Assembly (NCBI RefSeq): GCF_019668485.1
Contig: NZ_AP024619.1
Coordinates: 2,597,757 to 2,661,756, forward strand
Length of the DNA: 64,000 bases
Origin: Gelria sp. Kuro-4
GTDB taxonomy: Bacteria; Bacillota; DTU030; DUMP01
Reading direction: 5' to 3'
In this document: positions 49,846 through 58,837 of the stretch, one piece after another
Layout: the number at the start of each line of letters is the position of its first letter
Position numbering within the stretch: position 1 is the first letter of the stretch
Made by a program: the position numbers and the translations under genes
Notes under the pieces: generated by a model
Seen by the model: only the letters and a program-made list of their open reading frames with translations
Databases searched by the model: none
Told to the model about the DNA's origin: nothing

Positions 49846-50550
49846 TTATTCCCCCAGGTAGGCGCGGCGCACGTCGTCGCTGGCGAGAAGTTCCGCGGCG
49901 GGGGCGGCCTTGACGATACGCCCCGTCTCGAGGATGTAGCCGTGCCGGGCCAGGCTGAGGGCCAGGTGCGCGTTCTGCTCCACCAGGAGAATCGTGGTAC
50001 CTTGACGGTTGATCTCGGCGATGATGCCGAAGATCTGTTCCACCACCAGGGGGGCCAGGCCCATGGAGGGTTCATCCAAGAGAAGCAGCTCGGGGCGCGC
50101 CATCAGCGCCCGCCCGATGGCCAGCATCTGCTGTTCCCCGCCGCTCAAGGTCCCGGCCAGCTGCCGGCGCCGTTCGGCCAGTACGGGAAACTGCGCGTAA
50201 ACGCGTTCCAGGTCCTCAGCCACGGTGCTGCGGTCCCGGCGCACGGTGGCGCCCAGGACTAAGTTCTCCCACACCGTCATTTGGGGAAAGACCCGGCGCC
50301 CCTCCGGCACCAAGGCGATCCCGGCCCGCACCACGGTGTCCGCCCGGGCGCCGGTGATGTCCTGCCCGCGGAAGAGAACGCGGCCGCTCCGGGGCCGCAG
50401 AAGGCCGCAGATGGTCTTTAAGGTGGTGGTCTTGCCGGCGCCGTTGGCACCGATGAGCGTGGCGATCTCGCCCTCCTCTACAGCAAAGGAGATGCCCTGC
50501 AACGCAGCAATGTTGTCGTAGTAGGTGCTAACGTTGGTGAGCTGCAGCAT
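49846..50550 (-). CDS. livF: Branched-chain amino acid ABC transporter ATPase LivF
   Basis: ATPase subunit, 234 aa. Walker A is GANGAGKTT, the signature LSGGEQQMLAIGRAL, Walker B LLLLDEPSMGL, and the switch region VEQNAHLAL. The LivF type is shown by its short length and by IALVPEGRRVFPQMTVWENL. The start at 50550 lies inside the end of livG (23-base overlap). It is the last gene of the liv operon. Its product pairs with LivG at the cytoplasmic face of LivH/LivM. Confidence 0.95.
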   Translation of the reverse strand: MLQLTNVSTYYDNIAALQGISFAVEEGEIATLIGANGAGKTTTLKTICGLLRPRSGRVLFRGQDITGARADTVVRAGIALVPEGRRVFPQMTVWENLVLGATVRRDRSTVAEDLERVYAQFPVLAERRRQLAGTLSGGEQQMLAIGRALMARPELLLLDEPSMGLAPLVVEQIFGIIAEINRQGTTILLVEQNAHLALSLARHGYILETGRIVKAAPAAELLASDDVRRAYLGE

Positions 50551-51299
50551 TTTCACCCTGCCTCCCCAGATAGGCCTGGATAACGGCCGCATCGCGCCGC
50601 ACCTCGGCCGGGGTCCCCTCGGCGATCTTCTTGCCGTGGTCGAGGACAACCACCCGGTCAGAGATCTCCATCACCAGGCGCATGTCGTGCTCGATGAGCA
50701 GGATGGTCAGCCCACGCCTGCGGATCCGCTCGATCAGCGCCATGAGCTCCTTCGTTTCCTGGGGGTTCATTCCGGCCGCCGGCTCGTCGAGAAGGAGCAC
50801 CCCGGCACCCGTGGCCAGCGCCCGGGCGATCTCCAGGCGGCGCTGCTGGCCGTAGGCCAGGCTGCCGGCTTTCGCTCCCGCCTGTGCGGCCAGCCCGACA
50901 AAATCCAGCGCTTCAAGGGCCGCCGCGCGGCTTTCCTGCTCTTCCCGCCGCGCCGCCTTAAGCGGCAGAAGCGCCCCGCCCAGCCCCGCGCGCCCATGGC
51001 CGTGGCGCGCCACCAGGCAGTTCTCCAGCGCCGACATGTTCCGGAAAAGGCGGATGTTCTGGAAGGTGCGGGCGAGGCCGCGGCGGGTGATCTGAAAGGG
51101 TTTCAGCCCCTTGATGCTCTCGCCCCGCAACAGCACCTCTCCCGCCGCCGGCCGGTAGATGCCGGTGAAAACGTTAAAGAGGGTGGTTTTGCCAGCCCCG
51201 TTCGGGCCGATCAGGCTCAGCACCTGGCCTTCCTGAAGCGCCAGGTCCACCGCGCTTACGGCCGTCACACCGCCGAAGCGCACGGTCACACCGCGGCTC

Positions 51300-51313
<14 letters not shown>
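50528..51313 (-). CDS. livG: Branched-chain amino acid ABC transporter ATPase LivG
   Basis: ATPase subunit, 261 aa. Walker A is GPNGAGKTTLFNVFTGIY, the degenerate signature LAYGQQRRLEIARAL typical of LivG, Walker B VLLLDEPAAGMNP, and the switch IEHDMRLV. The C-terminal extension after GTPAEVRRDAAVIQAYLG is also the LivG form. It overlaps livM by 14 bases and livF by 23, so translation of the set is coupled. Confidence 0.95.
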
Positions 51314-52184
<871 letters not shown>

Positions 52185-52194
52185 CGGCTTCACC

Positions 52195-53076
52195 TCACAC
52201 CTTTTCTTGCGCCGGGCTGCCCATGATCCCGGCCGGTTTAACGAGGAGGACGACAATCAGGATGGCGAAGGCGATGGCGTCCCGGTACTGGGAAAGGTAG
52301 ACCGCCCCCAGAACCTCGGCGAAGCCGAGGAGAAGCCCGCCCACCATGGCCCCGGGGATGTTGCCGATGCCGCCGAGCACCGCGGCGACGAAGCCTTTGA
52401 GCCCGGGTTGAAAGCCCATCAGGGGATCCACCGAGTTGAAGTACAGCCCGATGAGAAGCCCCGCCGCCGCCCCGAGGGCGGAGCCCAGGGCGAAGGTGAG
52501 GGCGATCACCCGGTCGATGTCGATGCCCATGAGGCGTGCCGTCTCCTGGTCCTGGGCGGTGGCCCGCATGGCCCGGCCCAGCGCCGTGCTCCGGATGAGA
52601 AAGTTAAGGCCCAGCATCAAGAGGACGGCCACGGCGATGATGACAATCTGCAGGGTGGAAACGGTGAGGCCCCCGGGCAGGCGAAAGACGTGCACCGCAA
52701 AAGGGCGCGGGAAGGGACGGGTGGCCGGGCCGGCGACGGCCAGGGCCAGGTTTTGGAGGAAAATGGACACGCCGATGGCGCTGATGAGCACGGACAGCCG
52801 CGGCGAGGTCCGGAGCGGCCGGTAGGCCAGGCGTTCCACGCCCACCCCCAGGAGCGCCGCCCCCGCCATGGCCAGGAGAAAGGCCGCCGGAGCCGGCAGC
52901 TTGGCGACGGTAACCAAAAACAGGCCCAGAAACGCCCCTGCCATATAGATCTCGCCGTGGGCAAAGTTGATGAGGCCGAGGATGCCGTAGACCATGGTGT
53001 ATCCCAGGGCGATCAGGGCGTAGGTGGTGCCAAGGATAAGGCCGTTCAAGAGTTGTTCCAGCAGCACTGCTTGCAC
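52195..53076 (-). CDS. livH: Branched-chain amino acid ABC transporter permease LivH
   Basis: Membrane permease, 293 aa, with eight or nine helices. The LivH signature is NGLILGTTYALIALGYTMVYGILGLINFAHGEIYM (in part). The cytoplasmic loop is GRAMRATAQDQETARLMGIDIDR, the LivH form of the ATPase-contact loop. The start is a GTG after a GGGGGG tract. It is 68 bases from the end of livJ and 10 bases before livM. Confidence 0.94.
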   Translation of the reverse strand: MQAVLLEQLLNGLILGTTYALIALGYTMVYGILGLINFAHGEIYMAGAFLGLFLVTVAKLPAPAAFLLAMAGAALLGVGVERLAYRPLRTSPRLSVLISAIGVSIFLQNLALAVAGPATRPFPRPFAVHVFRLPGGLTVSTLQIVIIAVAVLLMLGLNFLIRSTALGRAMRATAQDQETARLMGIDIDRVIALTFALGSALGAAAGLLIGLYFNSVDPLMGFQPGLKGFVAAVLGGIGNIPGAMVGGLLLGFAEVLGAVYLSQYRDAIAFAILIVVLLVKPAGIMGSPAQEKV

Positions 53077-53144
53077 CCCCCGGTTAAAGGCCGAGGCACG
53101 CGGCAGCGGGCAGGTTTCCCTGCCCGCCCGAACGCGCCGGCCGC

Positions 53145-54305
53145 TTAGCGCACGCGCACGAACTTACCCTGTTCCACCTTGAGGATAACGATGTCTTTCT
53201 CGGCGTCGCCGTTGGCCGTGAACGAAGTGGTGCCGGTGATACCGGGGAAGTCCCGGGTGGCGGCCAGGGCCGCCTGGATCTTGGTCGTATCCGTGCTACC
53301 CGCCTTCTTGATCGCCTCGAGCACGATCTTGGCCGCATCGTAGGCCTGGGCGGCAAACATATCGGGCTCTTCGTTAAACTTCGCCTTGTAGGCCGCCACA
53401 AAGTTCTGTACCGCCGGACTGGTATCGCCGGAGTAGAAGCCGGCGGTGAAGACGGCGCCTTCTACCGCGTCGCCGCCCAGCTCCGTGAGCTTGCTGGAGT
53501 AAAAGCCGTCGGCGCCGAGAAGCTGGACCTTAAGGCCCATTTCCTTGGCCTGCTGCGCGATTTTGGCCGCTTCTGTGTAATAGCCGCCGATATAAAGGGC
53601 GTCCGGATTCTGGGCCTTGATCTTGGTGAGCTGGGCACTGAAGTTGGCGTCGCCGTCAGTGTAGGCCTCCACCGCCACCACCTCACCCAACTCCTTGGCC
53701 TTGGCCGTAAAACCGTCGCGCAGGGCCATGCCGTAGTCGTTGTTGGTAAACATCACCGCAAAGCGCTTGACCTTGAGCTCCTGTACCGCGTACTCGGCCA
53801 GCTGGGCGGCCTGCACGTTGTCGGAGATGCAGTTGCGGAAGATGTAGGGACCGATATCGGGAATGCCCGGGGCGGTGGAAGAAGAGGAGATCATCGGGAC
53901 CTTGGCGTCGTTGGCGATCGGCCCGCCGCTCAAGGTCTCAGAGCTCAGGACCGCCCCCACAATGGCCACCACTTTGTCCTGCTCCACCAGCTTGCGGGTG
54001 GCGTTGGCCGCCTCCGTCTGGTCGCCCCGGCTGTCCTCCGGGACCAGCTCCACCTGCGTGCCGCTGATCCCACCCGCCTTGTTCACCTCGTCCACGGCGA
54101 TCTCTACCCCGTGTTTCGTGCTCTGGCCGTAAGTGGCGGCGTTGCCGCTCAGGGGCCCGACGGTGCCGATCTTGATCACCGCCGCTTCGCTGCCGCCGCT
54201 CGCCCCCTCTTTCTCCGCCGCCGGCTTGCTGCCGCTACACCCGGCCAGCACCACTGCCGCCGCTACCACCGCTGCTGCCAACCCGAACCACCGTTTTCGT
54301 CCCAT
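53145..54305 (-). CDS. livJ: Branched-chain amino acid-binding lipoprotein LivJ
   Basis: Substrate-binding lipoprotein of the liv transporter, 386 aa. The signal ends in lipobox VVLAGC (Cys23), then an acidic spacer. The type I periplasmic-binding fold has IKIGTVGPLSGNAATYGQSTKHGVEIAVDE (in part), the ligand-site motif ISSSSTAPGIPDIGPYIFRN (in part), and YDAAKIVLEAIKKAGSTD. Ligands may be Leu/Ile/Val or other amino acids or amides. It is the first gene of the operon and follows a ykkC-type riboswitch and terminator, so its transcription is controlled at the leader. Confidence 0.94.
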   Translation of the reverse strand: MGRKRWFGLAAAVVAAAVVLAGCSGSKPAAEKEGASGGSEAAVIKIGTVGPLSGNAATYGQSTKHGVEIAVDEVNKAGGISGTQVELVPEDSRGDQTEAANATRKLVEQDKVVAIVGAVLSSETLSGGPIANDAKVPMISSSSTAPGIPDIGPYIFRNCISDNVQAAQLAEYAVQELKVKRFAVMFTNNDYGMALRDGFTAKAKELGEVVAVEAYTDGDANFSAQLTKIKAQNPDALYIGGYYTEAAKIAQQAKEMGLKVQLLGADGFYSSKLTELGGDAVEGAVFTAGFYSGDTSPAVQNFVAAYKAKFNEEPDMFAAQAYDAAKIVLEAIKKAGSTDTTKIQAALAATRDFPGITGTTSFTANGDAEKDIVILKVEQGKFVRVR

Positions 54306-54429
54306 CGCTTCAGTCTCTCCCCTCAGTTTAAGTATGAGTTCGGTCCCCTCTCAGACAGTGCATCCGGCGCCGACGCGCAGCGCCTCGGTTGAAAAGGCTG
54401 CACCTCCCCCCTTCCGCAAAAAGGGTGCA

Positions 54430-54600
54430 ACAAAAAGACCCCGGTGGCAATTCCCACAGGCTTACGCTTGAGGGGAACTTGCCGCTGGGGTCTTTTCTAC
54501 CCACGGTGTGGCGCGCTGCGCCCTGTACCGCTTGGACCAGACCGGGACTTGCCCGCGGAACCCTAGGTACACTTCCATCCTCAGTTCATGAGAGTGTTTG
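54430..54600 (-). ncRNA. ykkC-superfamily riboswitch (context suggests ppGpp type) with terminator
   Basis: On the minus strand the leader contains GTACCTAGGGTTCCG (54570-54556), CTGGTCCAAGCGGTAC (54540-54525) and CACCGTGGGTAGAAAAGACCCC, seen in part (to 54487). These match the CUAGGGUUCCG / CUGGUCC / GGG-AAAAG core of ykkC RNAs, with the two GTAC blocks forming a basal stem. AAAAGACCCC (54496-54487) is also the 5' arm of an intrinsic terminator whose 3' arm is GGGGTCTTTTTG, so ligand binding should block termination. BCAA-transport context points to subtype 2a (ppGpp) rather than guanidine or PRPP; that choice is inference. Confidence 0.82.
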
Positions 54601-54606
54601 GTACGT

Positions 54607-54635
54607 AGTATAGCAAAGAGTCCGCGTGCGGGCAA
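54607..54635 (-). promoter_or_regulatory. Promoter of the liv operon leader
   Basis: On the minus strand TTGCCC (54635-54630), 17 bases, TATACT (54612-54607). Transcription would start about 54600, just upstream of the riboswitch. Confidence 0.7.
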
Positions 54636-54644
54636 GCCCTTTTT

Positions 54645-54806
54645 TTATTTTTCTTTGGTGTCGGGCAGGATTTCTGCCCGGTCGGCTCGGGCGCGGGCGC
54701 GGATTTTGGCGTTAATCAGCTCGTCCGCCGCAATCGGCGGGTTCATGCCGTCGCTCATGATGTTATCGGTGGCGTAGACTTCTTCTTTGCTTCTTTTCCT
54801 CCTCAC
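54645..54806 (-). CDS. 53-aa protein of unknown function at the end of the pdu operon
   Basis: A small hydrophilic protein from a GTG that overlaps the preceding stop codon by four bases (GTGA), which supports translation. It begins with a basic stretch (RRKRSKEEVYATDN) and continues NIMSDGMNPPIAADELINAK then IRARARADRAEILPDTKEK. The second half could form an amphipathic helix. No homolog or motif is known to me. Its position as the last gene of a microcompartment operon suggests a shell- or cargo-associated role, but that is only context. Confidence 0.5.
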   Translation of the reverse strand: MRRKRSKEEVYATDNIMSDGMNPPIAADELINAKIRARARADRAEILPDTKEK

Positions 54807-55078
54807 CCCCGCCCCGCCTCCTTGCTTCCCCCCGGGCCGAACTGCTCGTAAGCGCGCCGTGCTTCGGCCAACAGCGCGCGGCATTCCGGGTGGTGCAGGA
54901 ACTCGGCGTGCGCCTCTCCAAAGGCCCGGCGCAGCTCCGGGCTCTCCCGGAGCAGGGCCCGGCCCAGCTCCATGGCGCTCACCATCACGCGGGCCAGGCG
55001 CTCGCGCTCGGCCGGCTCGGCGGCCTTGAGCTTCTCCAGGCCGTTCTCGCTCAAACCCATCAGGAGATCGGTCAGCAT
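54803..55078 (-). CDS. 91-aa helical protein of unknown function in the pdu operon
   Basis: A 91-aa protein, almost all helix-favouring, rich in Leu, Glu, Ala and Arg (AEPAERERLARVMVSAMELGR, FLHHPECRALLAEARRAYEQ, in part). It has no membrane segment, signal or motif. It lies 115 bases after the PduU-like gene, and its stop overlaps the next small gene. It does not resemble PduM, PduV or PduX. I leave the function open. Confidence 0.6.
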   Translation of the reverse strand: MLTDLLMGLSENGLEKLKAAEPAERERLARVMVSAMELGRALLRESPELRRAFGEAHAEFLHHPECRALLAEARRAYEQFGPGGSKEAGRG

Positions 55079-55193
55079 CTACTCACCCCCGCCTTAGTTT
55101 GCCCCGCCCGGCGCCCGGCATGCCGGGCATGCAAAAGCGGCCCGCACGCTGGGCGTCGAGCCGCCCTTGGGGGTCCGCCATCGTCATCGCCTT

Positions 55194-55505
55194 TCACTTC
55201 TTCTCGCTCCGAGCGCCGGCCGCTTCCACCGCCGCCAAGGCGGCGCCCACCGCGGCCGTATCGCCGAAAAAGGCGACGGTGCTGATGTGCTGCGGGCAGT
55301 TACCGCTGATCTCCACCGCCACCACGTCGCCCGCCTTCTGCCCGACATCGGCGAAATAGAACAGGCTGGGAAGATCAGTCTGCACCAGACCCACCGCGTC
55401 GAAGCGCCGCCCCTCCACCGCTTGGCGCGCCGCCGGCACCATACGTCGGAGCAGCATGGCCGTGGTTCCCGGGCGCGGGGCCCGGATGAGACGGGTAGTG
55501 AGCAC
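55194..55505 (-). CDS. PduU/EutS-like circularly permuted microcompartment shell protein
   Basis: A 103-aa protein with the layout of PduU/EutS: an N-terminal strand RLIRAPRPGTTAMLL (compare the RIIxxxxPG start of that family), then GLVQTDLPSLFYFADVGQKAGDVVAVEI and FFGDTAAVGAALAAVEAAG, which correspond to the permuted BMC core. The central stretch (SGNCPQHISTVAF) departs from the usual sequence and adds a Cys-Pro. It should form hexamers with a small beta-barrel over the pore. The GTG start has AGGGGG upstream. It follows pduT by 20 bases. Confidence 0.7.
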   Translation of the reverse strand: MLTTRLIRAPRPGTTAMLLRRMVPAARQAVEGRRFDAVGLVQTDLPSLFYFADVGQKAGDVVAVEISGNCPQHISTVAFFGDTAAVGAALAAVEAAGARSEKK

Positions 55506-55525
55506 AAGAGGGTCCCCCTTTGCGC

Positions 55526-56074
55526 TTAGAACGTCAGGTCGGGATGCGGCGAGGCGATCACCGCCGTGGCCACGAGGACGCCTTCTTCGGCCAGCCGGTT
55601 TTCAGCGCTGCGCACGGCCGCCTCCACCGCCGCCAGCTCCCCGCAGAGGAAGACGAAGGCCTTGCCGCCCATTCCCCGGGCCAAGCGAATTTCCAGGAGC
55701 TCCACATTGCCGGCCTTCGCCGCCGTATCGCCCGCCACCACCGCTGAGGCGGCGTCGATGGTCTCGACCACGCCGAAGGCACCCCGGGGCTCCACCGGCG
55801 TGGTGGCGGTGAGGGCGGGGAAGATCGCCGGGTGCACGTTGGGCAGCACGAAGCGGTCGACGGCGAAGGTGGGATCAAAATTAAAGCCCCGCTCCACCGC
55901 CGCCTGCACTGCGCCCACATCCCCGGCCACCAGGGCGATGAACTTGCCCGGGCAGAGGACCGTGGCCTGGATCAGCTCCACATGGCCGGCCTTAAGCATG
56001 GCGTCGGCCGCCGCTAAACCCCGGGCGATACTCTTATACTCGATAAGGCCTAAAGCCTGTTTCACCTCTCCCAC
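55526..56074 (-). CDS. pduT: Tandem-domain microcompartment shell protein PduT
   Basis: A BMC-T shell protein of 182 aa with two BMC domains (about 5-80 and 97-178), forming pseudohexameric trimers. The first domain has ALGLIEYKSIARGLAAADAMLKA, and its pore loop is VLCPGKFIALVAGD. The Cys here matches the pore cysteine of Salmonella PduT that binds a 4Fe-4S cluster at the threefold axis. The cluster is thought to pass electrons across the shell, in concert with PduS. pduS is the adjacent upstream gene (6-base gap). Family length and order are normal. Confidence 0.92.
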   Translation of the reverse strand: MGEVKQALGLIEYKSIARGLAAADAMLKAGHVELIQATVLCPGKFIALVAGDVGAVQAAVERGFNFDPTFAVDRFVLPNVHPAIFPALTATTPVEPRGAFGVVETIDAASAVVAGDTAAKAGNVELLEIRLARGMGGKAFVFLCGELAAVEAAVRSAENRLAEEGVLVATAVIASPHPDLTF

Positions 56075-56080
56075 CCCTTT

Positions 56081-57421
56081 CTACGGCCGCCGCCGAACCA
56101 GCACCAGGGCCGTCGGCGTCTGCTCCGCCACCCAGCCGCTGAGGCTGGCAAACAGGCGGCTCCCCAGTTTTCCCGCCGGGATCTCCGCCACCAGCTGCCC
56201 GGCCTCCACCCGGTCGCCCACCGCTACCACCGCTTCGGCCGGGGCACCCACATGCTGCTTCAGGGGAAGGGTCACCTGCTCCGGTTCCCAGGTTACCTCC
56301 CGCGCCGGCGCCGGGCGCGCGTAGGGTTTCAGGCCGAGGCGCGGCAGGAGGCGTGCCACCGGCACCCGCCGGTAGGACCGCCATGAGTGTACACCCGCCG
56401 GGGCGCCCTTGTGCGGGTTCTTCACCCCCTGGCGGGCCAGTTCCTCCTTGAGGGCCTGGCTCACCCGCCGGGGGGATAGTCCCAGGGGGCAGGCGTAGAG
56501 GTCACAAACACCGCACTCCGAGCAAAGGAAGGCCGCCGTCACCGGCGCCGCCACCCGGCTCCCGCCGTAGCTCGCAGCCAGCATCACCTTGTGGGGAGCG
56601 AGCCCGTGCCCCAAAAGGTGCCGGGGGCAAAGGTCGGTGCACTCCTGGCACTGACAACAGGCTGCACGCGCCTGCCGCAGGATGCCGGCCAGCGGCCGCG
56701 CCCGCACCTGAACGACGGGGCTGAGGCGCGGCAGGACCACCAAACCCTTGGTGGTCTTGGTGACGGGCTCGGCCAGGTTCTCCACCAGCTTCCCCATCAT
56801 GGGGCCGCCGTTTAAGACGGCAAAGTCGGGCACGCCCGCCCCGCCGGCCAGGGTGAGCATCTCCCCTATGCTCACCCCGAGCGGCACCCGGAACGTGCCG
56901 GGGCTCTTTACCGCCCCGGCCACGGTAACCCACTTGTGAGTCACCGGCCGCCCTTCTTTAGCTTCCGCCAGGTTCCAGAGGGTCTCGACGTTGAGCACCA
57001 CCACCCCCACCTGGAGAGGGATGCCGCCCTGGGGCACCAAGCGCCCGGTGGTCTCGTAGACCAGCACAAACTCATCGCCCGCCGGGTAAAAGTCGCCCAG
57101 GGGCACCACTTGCAGGGCCGGATAGGGGGCGACGGCCGCCTTGCCCGCCGCCACCGCTTTCTCGTGTTTGGCCTTGATGGCGATGCGCGCCTCCTGGGCG
57201 CCCAGGGCCTGGCGCACCTCTTCCAGCATGGCGGCCAGGCGCTCCCCGTCCCGGATGAGAAGCGTTTGGTCCACCGTGAGGAGCGGCTCGCACTCCGCCC
57301 CGTTCACCACCACGTATTCCACCCGGGCGTCCAGCTTCACGTGCGTCGGAAAACCGGCCCCGCCCGCGCCGACCACGCCCGCGCGCCGGGCCAGCTCAGC
57401 TACAGCGTTCATCGCCTTCAC
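56081..57421 (-). CDS. pduS: Microcompartment flavo-Fe-S protein PduS (RnfC-like)
   Basis: An electron carrier of 446 aa, related to RnfC and held to reduce cob(II)alamin for PduO. It has the NuoF-like flavin domain (GVVGAGGAGFPTHVK, NGAECEPLLTVDQTLL), an SLBB-like middle, and two 4Fe-4S motifs with CCQCQECTDLCPRHLL and CSECGVCDLYACPLGLSPRR. The C-terminal part is a lipoyl-like sandwich. The first cluster motif is not fully canonical, as in other PduS proteins. It lies between pduP and pduT. The homologous rnfC lies at 2805 in this window. Confidence 0.92.
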   Translation of the reverse strand: MKAMNAVAELARRAGVVGAGGAGFPTHVKLDARVEYVVVNGAECEPLLTVDQTLLIRDGERLAAMLEEVRQALGAQEARIAIKAKHEKAVAAGKAAVAPYPALQVVPLGDFYPAGDEFVLVYETTGRLVPQGGIPLQVGVVVLNVETLWNLAEAKEGRPVTHKWVTVAGAVKSPGTFRVPLGVSIGEMLTLAGGAGVPDFAVLNGGPMMGKLVENLAEPVTKTTKGLVVLPRLSPVVQVRARPLAGILRQARAACCQCQECTDLCPRHLLGHGLAPHKVMLAASYGGSRVAAPVTAAFLCSECGVCDLYACPLGLSPRRVSQALKEELARQGVKNPHKGAPAGVHSWRSYRRVPVARLLPRLGLKPYARPAPAREVTWEPEQVTLPLKQHVGAPAEAVVAVGDRVEAGQLVAEIPAGKLGSRLFASLSGWVAEQTPTALVLVRRRP

Positions 57422-57427
57422 CTCCGC

Positions 57428-58837
57428 CTAGCGGATGGAAAAGGCATCCACCAGCACGCAGCGGCGCTTGCGGGTGAAGGTCCGCGCCGAGGTCAGCCCC
57501 TCGCCGGTGGGCCCGGCGATGGTAAAGGTTGTAAAGCCTTCACCGCCCACCCCGATGCCGGCATAAGAAGGACCGTTCTTGACAAAGATCGTGGTCTGGA
57601 TCTCACGCGCCAGGCGCGTCATGTGATCCACGTTCTTGGAGTGCATGATGGCCGTGTGGCGGTTGCCGTGTTCCACCGCCACGGCGAAGGCGATGGCCTC
57701 GTCGATATCTTTCACGCGCACCAGCGGCAGGATGGGCATCATGAGCTCCTCTTGCACGAAGGGATGCTCCTTTTCCACCTCCACCACAATGCCGCGCGTC
57801 TCCGGCGGCACCTCCTTGCCGATGGCCTTAAGCAGCACCGCCGCGTCGCGGCCGATGTACTTGCGGCTGGGCCTGCCCTCCTTGGTGAGCACCGCCTCGG
57901 CCAGCCGGTCGATGTCGCGCCGGTCCTTCAGCTGGACGGCGCCGTTCTTGAGGAGGTTAAAGAGCAGGTAGTCGGCGATGCTCTCCACGGCAACGATCTC
58001 TTTTTCCGCGATGCAGGGCAGGTTGTTGTCAAAGGTGCCACCCGCGACGATATCGTGCCCCGCTTTTTCAATGTCGGCCGTGTCGTCCACCACCACCGGC
58101 GGGTTACCCGCCCCGGCGCCGATGGCCTTTTTGCCCGAGCTGAGGACGGCGTGCACGATGCCCGGGCCCCCGGTGGCCACCAAGAGCCGTACCGCCGGGT
58201 GTTTGAACAGCACCTGGGTCGCCTCAATGCTCGGTTCAGCCACCGAGGTAACCGCATCCTCCGGCCCGCCGGCGCTCACAATGGCCTCATTGATCAACTC
58301 CACCGCCCGTAGCGAGGCCGCCTTGGCCCCCGGGTGCGGGCTGAAGACCACGCTGTTGCCGGCGGCGAACATGCCGATGGCGTTACAGAAGACCGTTTCA
58401 GTGGGGTTGGTGGAAGGGGTGATGGCCCCGATGACCCCGAAGGGGGACATCTCCACCAGGGTGAGCCCGGCGTCGCCGCTCCAGGCCTCCGTGGTGAGGT
58501 CCTCGGTACCCGGGGTCTTGTCGGCCACCAGGTTGTTCTTGACAATTTTGTCGCCGATGCGGCCCATACCCGTCTCCTTGACGGCCATCTCCGCCAGTTC
58601 CCCGGCGTGCGCCCTCAAGGCCGCCCGGACGGCAGCGATACACTTTTCCCGTTCCGCCAGCGTCAGGCGCGCGACTTTTTTCTGAGCCGCCGTCGCCCGG
58701 TCAATCGCTTCTTCCATGGAGGCGTACACGCCCGGCGGCGCCTGCGACCCCGGTACGCCCCTTTCCACATCCTGCAGGCGCAACAGCACCTGGCGAACAA
58801 CTTCTGCTATCTCGACGGCACCGGCACTACTTCCCAC
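57428..58837 (-). CDS. pduP: CoA-acylating aldehyde dehydrogenase PduP
   Basis: Converts propionaldehyde (or a related aldehyde) plus CoA and NAD to acyl-CoA inside the microcompartment, 469 aa. The catalytic Cys is in FDNNLPCIAEKEIV. Cofactor-binding motifs include ITPSTNPTETVFCNAIGM and GAGNPPVVVDDTADIEKA. The N-terminal helix VEIAEVVRQVLLRLQ is an encapsulation peptide of the usual amphipathic type. It overlaps pduO by 11 bases. Length and motifs match PduP/EutE. Confidence 0.94.
   Translation of the reverse strand: MGSSAGAVEIAEVVRQVLLRLQDVERGVPGSQAPPGVYASMEEAIDRATAAQKKVARLTLAEREKCIAAVRAALRAHAGELAEMAVKETGMGRIGDKIVKNNLVADKTPGTEDLTTEAWSGDAGLTLVEMSPFGVIGAITPSTNPTETVFCNAIGMFAAGNSVVFSPHPGAKAASLRAVELINEAIVSAGGPEDAVTSVAEPSIEATQVLFKHPAVRLLVATGGPGIVHAVLSSGKKAIGAGAGNPPVVVDDTADIEKAGHDIVAGGTFDNNLPCIAEKEIVAVESIADYLLFNLLKNGAVQLKDRRDIDRLAEAVLTKEGRPSRKYIGRDAAVLLKAIGKEVPPETRGIVVEVEKEHPFVQEELMMPILPLVRVKDIDEAIAFAVAVEHGNRHTAIMHSKNVDHMTRLAREIQTTIFVKNGPSYAGIGVGGEGFTTFTIAGPTGEGLTSARTFTRKRRCVLVDAFSIR

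Noticed and set aside
54430-54600. T-box leader for the liv operon
   Set aside because: The region first looked like a T-box because of GGGAATTGCCACC near the terminator, but the T-box sequence AGGGTGGNACCGCG is absent while ykkC core elements are present in order.
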